From positions 19,520,492 to 19,584,491 of the forward strand of contig OY986971.1 in NCBI GenBank assembly GCA_963920575.1: a stretch of DNA of 64,000 nt, given 5' to 3'. The DNA comes from Narthecium ossifragum (lineage: Eukaryota > Streptophyta > Magnoliopsida > Dioscoreales > Nartheciaceae). Under the pieces are notes generated by a model. The model saw only the letters and a program-made list of their open reading frames with translations. It ran no database searches and was not told the origin of the DNA. Made by a program: the position numbers and the translations under genes. Shown in pieces: positions 21,034 to 31,868 of the stretch; positions within the stretch are counted from its first letter, which is position 1, and each line of letters opens with the position of its first letter.

Positions 21034-21513
21034 ACCTTAAGGCTTTGCAGCACGTCTTGCCTAGATGGTAAATAAAGCGCTGGGTGGGAGGCAACCCACG
21101 AAGGTAACCTGTTTTTAAGTTTCAATTTTTAGTTTTATGTTTTTTCTTTTGTTCTCTTTTAGGTTTTCAACCACCCTGAAGATCCTTGAGGAGATATTCG
21201 CTCACTCTATCAGGTGGCTTCTTTCTTATTTAGATTATCTTGTCTCTTCTTTCTATGGAAATTTGGATAGCCACCTCCTACGTATGTTATTATTTACGAT
21301 GCACACATTGAGGACAATGTTAATTTCAGGTTGGAGGGTGTAGACATTCATGACCGTATTCATGCTACCTTGTGGGTATGATAGTGTTAAATTGTACATG
21401 AGCTGAAATTTTTATGCTTATTATACATGCTGCTTTCTTATGGATTGTCCTATACATTGATTGCATGCGTGATAACCTAAAGGTAGAACATTATGTGAGT
21501 CACACACGAACAC
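21034..21513 (+). other. 3' UTR of the outer element
   Basis: No ORF of note. It contains a hairpin GTGGG-AGGCAA-CCCAC (21084-21099) soon after the last stop and a second hairpin ACATTG-AGGA-CAATGT (21305-21320) followed by TTTCAGGTTGGAGGG. The rest is homologous to the Athila #1 3' UTR up to CACACGAACACT, where similarity stops at the junction with Athila #3. No PPT or 3' LTR remains. Confidence 0.75.
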
Positions 21514-22047
21514 TCCTTGCACTCTCATACGCATCATTGTGAATTTCCTCTAATTCTTGTATTTGTAACTTCCTGTGTTCTCCACTTTCATCCATCTTCA
21601 TGTTGAAGCTTTTGATAGCCCAATAAGCCTTGTGTTCAAACTCAACTGGAAGGTGGCATGGTTTTCCAAACACCAAACGATAAGGGGACATACCAATGGG
21701 TGTCTTGTATGGAGTCCTATACGCCCACAAAGCATCATCCAAACACAAACTCCAATCTTTTCTACTTAGATTGATCGTCTTTGCAACGATGGACTTGATT
21801 TCTCGATTTAGCATTTCCTCTTGCCCACTGGTTTGCGGATGATAGGCGGTTGAGACCATGCGGGTCACATGGTACTTCCTTAGTAAAGCCTCAACTGTCC
21901 GATTGCAAAAGTGAGTACCTTGATCATTTATTAGAGCTCTTGGAGTTCCAAAACTGGATAATATGTTAGACTTCATAAAATATGCAACAACTTTAGAATC
22001 ATCAGTCCATGTAGCTTTAGCTTCTACCTACATTGAGATATAATCCA
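21514..22047 (-). pseudogene. int: Integrase core of Athila #3, downstream half
   Basis: The open stretch 21500-21976 reads [15 protein letters not shown] (second catalytic D), a motif ending [12 protein letters not shown] (catalytic E) and [17 protein letters not shown]. Upstream residues continue to 22047, where the palindromic element is inserted, and resume at 25717. It ends in NDAYESAR at the junction with the outer element. Confidence 0.88.
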
Positions 22048-23310
22048 CAACATGTCACACCCCGACCCAGAAAACCCATCCAGGATGAGGCGTGAGGGTT
22101 CCTATCACTATTCACATCCAACTGGCGTGATACATTTGCGGAAAACAGAGATAAACTTAAACAATTTAAATTCCAGAGATATGCTATAATTCAATTTATA
22201 GAAATATCAAGTTGTACTGTTTAAACATCTGATACAATTTCTTATCAAACTCCTCCAAATGAAAGATATTATACATATAATCCAAAAATCCTCGAAAGAT
22301 GTTTATAATATACAAAACTATCAAAAGTACAACAGTCGTCCTGCAGCAACCTCAAACGCCTCTGAAAGTCATCGCGCCGCCAAAAGCTGATCCCGTCGGC
22401 TCTACTGAGGAAAAACTGGCGCCTACACCTGCAAACGCAACCCGGATAGGAGTCAGCGATAAGCTCAGTAGGGTTCTACTCTACGGCACACTGAAGAGAG
22501 GAAAACAACAACAGTGATGTTTCCTTGCTCAAGCCTAAGGAATGCCACGGGGTCCCACAACCCCTATCGATGTCCCAAGGGTTCCCGCTATGAAACCTCT
22601 CTCCTGAACAAGTTACCAGAAGGCTACGGAACAGTAACATGCAGGATCACCCTTACCCAAGCAGGATTCCCATGCCTTGGGGACCCATGTCGGGAACGCA
22701 TTGACATCCATCCTTAGTACTTAGCCTTGGGAAGACAATACGACCTCTAAACCTCAAAGCAATGATCATAGCCAACTATAACACATCCTCGATAACATGA
22801 GATTCCAATTATACAATCACGGCCTAATGCTTACTACCCAGCCGCGGTCCTAAGGCTAGATCCGAGCTACCCAAGAGCCTCGGATCAGCGATCAACCCAT
22901 CGCCCGCCTAACCGGATATGCCTCTAATGCATACAGTGCATGAATCTATGCAAACATCTATCCTATATGTCTCTATATGCCACAACATCAATTATAGGTT
23001 CAACAGTTAAAAAATAGCCCTCGGCACTCGCCGACAACGGGCTAAGGTTTCACAATATCACGTAAGCTAGCACTCATAGCTAGCTAACGGCTAGGAAAAC
23101 AATAAGCATTTAAACTACTATCCAACCAAGTATTTAAATGCGAGTAAAACCATAAATTCGCTAAGAAGGGTAAGTACACGATTCGATTCTCAATCTCGAT
23201 AGAAATCCCTTAAAAACCCCGTGATAACAACGTGCATGCTTCCTAACATGATTGGGTATCTATCATAAACGAAAGCCATTTAAGAAAAGCCAGAAAACAT
23301 TGCTCAGGGG

Positions 23311-23613
23311 CTCATGGTCGATGCGATGGTCGATCCGATAGTCGACCGTGAGACCAAATGAGGAAAAATATAAGGGTCACGATCGATCGGAACATCGACG
23401 CTAGGAAACCAAAAAGGAGACAGAGCCTCACGGTCGATGCGACGGTCGACTGTGAGGTAAAGTGGGAAAAGGGGAAGGACCTACGGTCGATCGGAACATC
23501 GACCTCGGGAGCCCCAAAACGAGATAGAACCTGACGGTCGATGCGACGGTCGACCGTGAGGTCAGGAAGAAGCGTATCAATGCTTGACGGTCAATCCGAT
23601 GGTCGACCGTGAG
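23311..23613 (-). repeat. Dyad array in the foldback left arm
   Basis: CGGTCGATGCGACGGTCGAC-type units and TCGATCGGAACATCGAC units, with linkers that in reverse complement read GGCTCTGTCTC, as in the Gag-only element LTR. Confidence 0.88.
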
Positions 23614-24202
23614 GCCTAATGCACAGTTCCTCAGAACAGTGTCGGAAATCCAATTCCTTGGATTTGTTCTATCAAAACTTGTTGGAAATCGATGAAACTT
23701 TGCAGGCATGCATAATAAATGATGGGGAAGCTTGATATGAAGAAAGCACGATTTTGATGGTTAAATCTCAAATCTAGGTCTCAATGGCCGAAAACTGACA
23801 AAACGGCGATAATACGAGAATCGTCCGATAAAATATGAGAATCAAACGGTAGGACTACTCGAAGTAAGCTATAACACTTATGCAATAAGCTACATAACAT
23901 TCTACCAAGTACTCCTACTGTTTGATTCTCATATTTTATCGGACGATTCTCGTAGTCCTACTGTTTGATTCTCGTATTTTATCGGACGATTCTCGTATTA
24001 TTGCCGTTTTATCAGTTTTCGGCGATTGAAACCTAGATTTAAGATTTAACTGTCAAAATCATGTTTTCTTCATATTAATAGCTTCCCCATCATTTATTAT
24101 GCATGTCCGTAAAGTTTCATCGATTTCCGACTAGTTTTGATAGATCAAATCCAAGGAATTTGATTTTCGGCACTGTTCTTAGGAACTGTGCACTAGGCCT
24201 GA

Positions 24203-24519
24203 AGATCGACCGTTGGATCTACCGTCAAGCATTGATACGCTTATTCTTTGCCTCACGGTCGACCGTCAGATCGACCGTCAGGCTCTGTCTCGTTTTGGGC
24301 CTCCCACGGTAGATATTCCGATCGACCGCGGGTTCTTCCCCTTTTCCCACTTCACTTCACAGTTGACCGTCAGATCGACCGTGAGGCTCTGTCTCCTTTT
24401 TGGATTCCTGGGGTCGATGTCCCGATCGACGGTGGCCCTTATGTTTTTCCTCATTTGGTCTCACGGTCGACCGTCGGATCGACTGTGGCCTCACGGTCGA
24501 CCGTTGGATCGACCGTGAG
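24203..24519 (+). repeat. Dyad array in the foldback right arm
   Basis: Mirror of 23311-23613: CACGGTCGACCGTCAGATCG and related units, and two GGCTCTGTCTC linkers leading into a GGTCGAT or GGTAGAT unit. Confidence 0.88.
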
Positions 24520-25716
24520 CCCCTGAGTAATGTTTTCTGGCTTTCGTTAATGATAGATACCCAATTATTATAGGAAGCATGCACGTTATCACGGGGTTTT
24601 TAATGGATTTCTATTGAGATTGAGAATCGAATCGTGTAATTACCCTTTTTGGTAGATTTATGGTTTTACTCACATTTAAATACTTCGTTGGATAGTAGTT
24701 TAAATGCTTATTGTTTTCCTAGCCGTTAGCTAGCTATGAGTGCTAGCTTACGTGGTATTGTAGAACCTTAGCCCATTGTCGGCGAGTGCCGAGGGCTATT
24801 GTATAGCTTTTTAACCTATAATTGATGTTGTGGCATATAGAGACATATAGGATAGATGTTTGCATAGGTTCATGCACTGTATGCATTAGAGGCATATCAG
24901 GCTAGGCGGGCGATGGGTTGATCGCCGATCCGAGGCTCTCGGGTAGCTCGGATCTAGCCTTAGGACCGCGGCTGGGTAGTAAGGATTAGGGCGTGATTGT
25001 ATAATTGGAATCTCATGTTATCGAGGATGTGTTATAGTTGGCTATGATCATTGCTTTGAGGTTTAGAGGTCGTATTGTCTTCCCAAGGCATGGGAATTCT
25101 GCTTGGGTAAGGGTGATCCTGCATGTTACTGTTCCGTAGCCTTCTGGTAACTTGTTCAGGAGAGAGGTTTCATAGCTGGAATCCTTGGGATATCGATAGG
25201 GGTTGTGGAACCCCGTGGCATTCCTTAGGCTTGTGCAGGGAGACATCACTGTTGTTGTTTTCCTCTCTTCAGTGTGCCGTAGAGTAGAACCCTACTGAGC
25301 TTATCGCTTACTACTATTCGGGTTGCGTTTGCAGGTGTAGGCGCCAGTTTTTCCTCAGTAGAGCCGACGGGATCAGCTTTTGTCGGCGCGACGACTTCCA
25401 GAGGCATTTGAGGTTGCTACAGGATGACTGTTGTACTTTTGATAGTTTTGTATATTACAAACATCTTTCGAGGATTTTTGGATTATATGTATAATTTCTT
25501 ATCCTTGGAGGAGTTTGATAAGAAATTGTTTCAGATGTTTAAACAGTACAACTTGATGTTTCTATAAATTGAATTACAGCTTATCTCTGGAAGTTAAATT
25601 GTTTAAATTTATCTTTGTTTTCCGCAAAAGTATCGCACATGTTGGATGTGAATAGTGATAGAAACCCTCACACTTCATCCTGGATGGGTTTTTCTGGGTC
25701 GGGGTGTGACACAACA

Positions 25717-26560
25717 AGCATAATATAAACATAACCAAAAGATTCAGGGAACGGACCCATGAAATCGATGCCCGAAACATCAAAAATTTCGCAAAATAAT
25801 ATGGGGGTTTGTGGCATCTCATTCCTTTGGGATATATTACTTGTCTTTTGACAATTGTCGCATGAGTTATATAGAAAATGTGAATCTCGAAATAAAGAAG
25901 GCAAATAGAAACCTCAGTCTAGCACTTTTCTCGCCGTTCTCTTGGCTCCAAAGTGACCTCCGCAAGCATAAGATTGACAAAAAGTACGTATAGAAATAAT
26001 TTCATTTTCAGGAACACACCTTCTTATTACTTGATCTGCACGATGCTTCCATAAATATGGGTCATTCCACACATAGTATTTGGCGTAACTTTTGATCTTA
26101 TCTCTTTGAGCTTTAGACAAATCAAGAGGTAACATATTAGTAACCAAATAATTAACAATATTCACGTACCAAGGTAATGGCACATTTGCGGAGAATAGCT
26201 GCTCGTCGGGGAATATTTTCTGCTGATGAAGTTCATCCTCCACATGCACTTAACGACTCAAATGATCCACAACCCGATTTTCTGTCCCTCTTTTGTCTTT
26301 TATCTCCAAATCAAGCTAACTTAAGAGAAGTATCCATCTTATTAATCTCGGTTTGGCCTTTTTTTTTGACATTAAATAATGAAGAGCTGCATGATCAGAG
26401 TAGACAATGACTTTAGTACCAAGCAAATAAGATCGAAACTTTTCTAAAGCAAAAACCACAGCTAAAGTTCATTTTCAGTGGTAGTATAATTTCTCTGGGC
26501 ATCATTCAAAGTCTTTGAAGCATAATAAATTGCATGATAAGCTTTTCCAATCTTTTGACC
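25717..26560 (-). pseudogene. Integrase N-terminus and RNase H of Athila #3
   Basis: 25914-26249 carries the H2C2 zinc-binding region start (CQSYACGGHFGAKRTARKVL). 25668-25904 continues with [20 protein letters not shown] and the first catalytic D ([11 protein letters not shown]). RNase H sequence ([13 protein letters not shown]) is readable with stops at 26250-26560. Several frames are needed, so it is degenerate. Confidence 0.82.
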
Positions 26561-28560
26561 CAAGACAGCACACACTGCGTAATCACTTGCGTCGCACATT
26601 ATTTCAAAGCGAACGTTCCAGTCAGGGGGTTGGATAACTAGGGTAGAAGTTAACAATTCCTTCTGCTTATAAAATGCCTTTTTACATGCATCATCGAACT
26701 CAAAAACCGTATCCTTTTGCAATAACTTGCATAGTGGTAGTGCTATTTTGGAGAAGTCCTTGATAAATCTTCTGTAAAAACCTGCATATCGAAGAAAAGA
26801 ACGAACTTCCCGCACAGTAGTGGGATAAGGTAAAGATTGAATAACATCAACTTTAGCTTTATCTACCTCAATTCCTTTACATCAAATTACATGACCTAGA
26901 ACTATACCTTGCTCAACCATGAAGTAATATTTCTCAAAATTTAACACAAGGCTAGTCTCTATGCATCTTTGAAGAACAAGTGTAGGTTATGTAAACAATT
27001 GTCAAAAGCATCTCCGTAAACTATGAAATCATCCATAAAAACTTCTATGAAATGTTCAATATAATTCGAAAATATACTAACCATACACCTTTGGAAAGTG
27101 GCTGGAGCGTTGCAAAGACCAAAGGGCATGCGACGATATGCAAAAGTTCAAAATGGGCATGTGAACGTCATCTTTTCTTGATCTTCAGGGGCAATTGTAA
27201 TCTGAAAATAACCTGAATAACCATCAAGAAAGCAATAATCAGAATGACCAACTAACCTTTCAAGCATCTGATGAATAAAAGGTAAAGGAAAGTGGTCATT
27301 GCGGGTTATTGCATTTAATTTTCTATAATCTATACAAACCCTCCACTCATTCTGAACACGAGTGGGAACTAACTCATTGTTTTGATTTTTCACCACCGTT
27401 ATTCCAGACTTTTTAGGAACTACCTGAACTGGGCTAACCCAAGTGCTATCCGAAATAGAATAGATCACTCCAACTTCAAGAAGTTTGAGGATCTCCTTCT
27501 TTACTACATCCATCATGTGCGGGTTTAACCTTCTTTGTGGTTGACGGGAAGGTTTTGCTCCCTCTTCAAGCAAGATATGATGCATGCATGTACTTGGGCT
27601 GATTCCCTTGATGTCTGCAATTGTCCAACCAATAGCTGTCTTATGCTTCTTAAGAACCTGTACAAGCTTTTCTTCTTGTGGTGCACTAAGGTTATTGGAG
27701 ATGATCACTGGTAATACTCCTCCATCTCCAAGGAACACATATTTGAGGTGACTAGGAAGAGGTTTCAAATATGGAATAGGTGCTTGTAAAACAGAAGGTA
27801 AAAATCTCTCGTTAGACATATGTAATGGAGTATAAGAGACGTTACCTAATTGTTGAAGTGTTGAAAAATCATTCAGTGCTGCAACAGTTTCCTGCAAATT
27901 AGTACTCAAGGATAGCTCCTCATTTTCTTTCTCAAGAGACTTACTAATGGCAACTTCCAATTCATCTTTGCCCTCAAGCTCAAAAACTTCTTGTGATAAA
28001 AAATCAATCACATCAATAAAATACACAGGGAAATCATCAACAGGATATTTCATGGCATCATAAATATTAAATTTAACAGTTTCACCATCAAATTCCATGA
28101 TAAGTGTGCCACGATGAACATCTATTTTAGTCTTGGATGTCTTAAAAAAAGATCTCCCCAGCAAAATAGGAGTAGTGTGATCACCATTCTTCATGTCAAG
28201 TATATAGAAATCAGCAGGGAAAACTAAATCATTAACTTGCACAAGAATATCCTCAACTACACCTTTAAGATAGGCATTAGATCTATCAGACAACTGAATC
28301 ACAACACCAGTTTCATTTAAAGGTTCAAGTTTCAAAGAAGTATATATAGAATATGGCATGACAATGATAGAAGCTCCTAAATCTATCATGGCCCTTTCAA
28401 ATTTAGTATTACCAATTGTACAGGGGATAGTAAACATACCTGCATCTTTGCACTTTGCAGGGATTTTTCTTTGAATAACTGCAGAAACATTCTCCCCTAC
28501 TCTCACCTCCTTACATCCTTTAAGTTTCTGTTTTCTCTTATTTGTACACAATTCTTTCAA
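26462..28560 (-). pseudogene. Protease and reverse transcriptase of Athila #3
   Basis: 27148-28560 is open for 470 codons: protease (DLGASIIVMPYSIY, VVEDILVQVNDL, TPILLGRSFFKT), linker, and the RT N-terminal half (WVSPVQVVPKKSG, CIDYRKLNAITRNDHFPLPF, DGYSGYFQI). A TGA at 27148 interrupts before YRRMPFGLCNAPATF. The catalytic FMDD region follows to 27000 with a frameshift near 26980, and 26462-26815 holds SFLRYAGFYRRF and MCDASDYAV. This is an inactive relic. Confidence 0.9.
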
Positions 28561-30003
28561 GAATTTAGAATAACAAGGTACTTGTTTAATAGCATCTAAA
28601 AGTGGAATATTTACCTTGCATCGGCGAAAAGTCTCATATACATCCTTATTCTACTCATATCTTTTAGATCCTGCTAAAGCATGAGGAAAAGGAGGTATTG
28701 GTTTATAATCAGAAAGAGGTGGAAACTTACGCTTAGGTACATCATCGTCAATAGGGGTGTCCTTGTCTACAACAATGTTTTTCTCTTTTTCTTGCTCCGA
28801 CGATGCAGAGGCTTCCTTTATTGGAATCTCTACTTTAACACTTCTCAAAACGATTGCAGTTGCATTTTCTCTTAGATTTATTACCGTTTGAGAGGGTAAT
28901 TTCCCTGAACTTTGCGCTTCTAGCTTGCTAATTGCGGTTGTCATCTGGCCCATCTGGTGATCCAAACCTTGAATACCAGCCCTCGTTTCCTGTTGAAATT
29001 GCAAAGTATTAGTGGTTAGAGATTTAACAATATCTTCTAAAGACATACCAGAATTAGAAGTTGGAATCAGTTGTTGTCTTGGAAGGTATGGCTGCCTATA
29101 TTGTTGTATATTACCTACATCCATTTGACGAACAAAAGAAGTTAGACTCGCAATCTGTTGTTCAAGGGATGAAGCATTTACCACATTAACATGTTTTGAA
29201 TAAGAATCAAGCCTAGTGCTAAATTGTTGAGAATTACTTGCCATATTTGCAATCAAGTTCCTCACGGCTTCTGAAGTTTTATCCACCAAAGCTCCTCCGC
29301 TAGCGGCATCAATCTTGTTCCTATCCGTGGGAATAAGGCCCTCGTAGAAATACTGAATAAGAAGTTATTCACTAATTTGATGATGGGGACAACTTGCACA
29401 AAGTTTCTTGTACTCGAGTAGGGATTCTCCGTTATGTTGCCTTACACCACAGATTTCTTTTCTAATGTTCGCCGCTCTTGATGCTGGAAAATATTTCTCG
29501 AAAAACACCATTTTCATCTCATTCCATGTGGTAATACTCCCAGAGGGTAGATAATAAAGCCAATCCTTAGCCGAATCCTTCAAAGAAAACGGGAAGGCTC
29601 TTAACTTAATTTGATCTTCAGTCACCCCCGTGGGTTTCATACTTGTGCATACAACATGAAGCTCTTTTAAATGCTTGTGAGGATCTTCACCTGCAAGACC
29701 ATGAAAAGTTGGTAAGAGATGTATTAGTTAAGATTTCAATTCAAAAGTAGTAGCATCCAAAGTAGGGAATGTAATGTATAAAGGTTGTTGATTAAAATCA
29801 GAGCCGGCAAGCTCTTTCAATGTTCGATTTCCGGCCATGACTTCTTCCTCTTCTAATCTAGAATCACTAGCAAATGAAAAATCAAGATCCAAATCGTTCT
29901 TTTTAGAGTTTCTCTGAGCTTCCCTCCTTAACCTGCACAAAGTTCATTCTATCTCTGGATCGTACTGTAAATCACCTTGATTAAAGGATCGAGCTATACT
30001 CAT
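28561..30003 (-). pseudogene. gag: Gag of Athila #3
   Basis: Reads from ATG 30003 (MSIARSFNQGDLQYDPEIE), with a stop at about 29945, then ECRLRREAQ-like sequence. 29365-29640 holds the gag core (KDSAKDWLYYLPSGSITTWNEM, FFEKYFP, CPHH). 28651-29289 holds the spacer with Gln-rich stretches. No clear zinc knuckle was seen. Multiple stops separate the parts. Confidence 0.87.
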
Positions 30004-30139
30004 GAACAATCAAGAAGACTCCGGTATAGTGTAATGAGGATAAATAAAAATTCTACGCTAAAGAGCAAATAAACGAAAAGAAATTTTCTTTTTTTTCAAA
30101 ATAAAGATCACAATAAGCACAAAACTCAACTAGAATCAC

Positions 30140-30157
30140 TCCCCGGCAACGGCGCCA
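30140..30157 (-). other. Primer-binding site of Athila #3
   Basis: TGGCGCCGTTGCCGGGGA on the minus strand, exact tRNA-Asp complement, a few bases from the LTR end at 30163. Confidence 0.9.
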
Positions 30158-31086
30158 AAATTTGATGTGTTGTCACAAGCAATCAAAAATAAAATCAATA
30201 CTCTTTAAAATAAATGTAGTAGTGCGAGTACGAGTCAATCCCACGAGGAGTATCTAGCTTAATTTTGTGCTATGTGAACAAAGATGGGGATTTTGAATAT
30301 AACGAAAAAAAATAAGAAATAATCTAAATGGAAGAAACGGATTTAATGAAGAAAATAAACCTTGGTCTAAGTCAGCATCCACCATCGGAATCTTTATAAC
30401 TGATCATTGATGCAAGTATATATCAATCTACACCTTGGATATTCACCGTTCGAATTAAATTAGAAACAAGCAATCCAATCAACCCTAACTACTAAACAAC
30501 TTAAGACAAGCGTTGTAGATTTAATCTAGTAGCAACCTTAGGAATAGGGAGATCGATGAAGCTAAACGATTCAAGCACAAGTGGTTGCATTCAATTTAGT
30601 CGAACGTTCTTTCAAGGATCTAATAATTTTTGAAATCCAGTAAATAATTAAACCCTAGTTGCTTCACAGATTAGAGGGATCAAATAATTACGGATTTCAT
30701 ATCCAACCTATCTGTAGATTGCAATGAATAATGAACTAGTAAGCCTCCTAACAATTAAATAAGGTAATCATAATCATAATCACATAACAACATCCAATGC
30801 TCAACTATGAATTGAACAATAAAAATAGATTAGATCTCACAGTTCATGGATTCCGAGGTTTCAGTTTCCTTGACCAAGAATTAAGATTTAGCCACGCAAG
30901 ACCATCAAGAACAATCTACCTAAGAAGAAAGAAGAACCCTAGAAATATATAAGAAATAGAAATTAGCAGCAAAAACCTCTAGAATTCGCCCCCCTCAATC
31001 CCTAAAAGAATCCTCTGTATAGCTCATAAGTTTTCCCATCCTTGGATTAGATCTGAGCCCTTTATTCTGCAAAGTCGGTTAGCAAA

Positions 31087-31358
31087 GATCGATCTTTATA
31101 TAGGAGAAGATCGATCTTTACTTCCCAAATTATGGTTGCGCCCCGATTAAGATCGATCTCTTGTGTAAAGAAGATCGATCTCTTTATTCCAGATTTCCTG
31201 TTTACGCTCGTGGTCGATCTTCGCATCGACCCTAAGAGTGTATATTTTTGACAGAGGCTGACGGTCGATGCGGCGATCAATGTGACGGTCGACCGTGGGT
31301 CTTATTAATCTCTGGATGCATAAAGGATTGATCTTTTATGGAAAGAAGATCGATCTTT
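31087..31358 (-). repeat. AGATCGATCT dyad array in the Athila #3 LTR
   Basis: Five AAGATCGATCTTT-type palindromes plus a block with ACGGTCGATGCGGCGATC and GACGGTCGACCGTG. This LTR thus carries both the GATCGATC and the GGTCGACC variants. The array begins about 60 bp upstream of the TATA-like box. Confidence 0.88.
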
Positions 31359-31868
31359 TATTTTCTGCATATTTCTTCTTCAATTCTTCAATGCGCTGGT
31401 GGTAGTAAAAACACTGTAACTTTCTCTACGAAGCTCCAAATCACAAATCGTAAAATTCTTCAGAAATTAGACTTCTAGATCTTTCCAATAATATATAGCA
31501 CTTGATTGGGTTCTTCCCTAATAGGTACAGATTAATCTTTGAAGCGGACCCATCTTCTTTGTAATCTTCTTCATACATTCTAGCCTCGATTGCCTTGATG
31601 CAATCAACCAGAGTCTCTCAAAACTCAAAACATGAAAGTTGTATAGCTATTCCTTTCCTTTTCATAAGATCTTGAATCATTCCAATTAGAGCTTGAATGA
31701 AAAAGTTATGCTCAAATTACGAACTATTGTCAAAACTATCCAGAATTGTCTATTTGGCTTCGTTTTGCAATTTAAGGTCTCCAATTGCATCCTAAATCAA
31801 AATATAAGAATAATGAGTATATTTAGGTTCCAAATAAGTACAAAAGACTAAGCATTGAGGAATAAAAA

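Larger units (their letters stand above)
22053..25711. mobile_element. Palindromic (foldback) element made of two inverted LTR 3' halves
   Basis: Left arm 22053-23854 and right arm 23956-25711 are inverted copies, about 90% identical by eye, around a ~100-bp centre that contains one more inverted copy of the arm tip. Ends read TGTCACACCCCGACCC inward, and the TSD CAACA is exact (22048-22052, 25712-25716). The right arm matches the 3' half of the solo LTRs at 31869-34239 and 36467-50971, including the TGCGTTTGCAGGTG block and the GGTCGGGGTGTGACA end. There is no coding potential. The 5-bp TSD with TG/CA ends points to integrase-mediated insertion as one unit. Confidence 0.88.
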
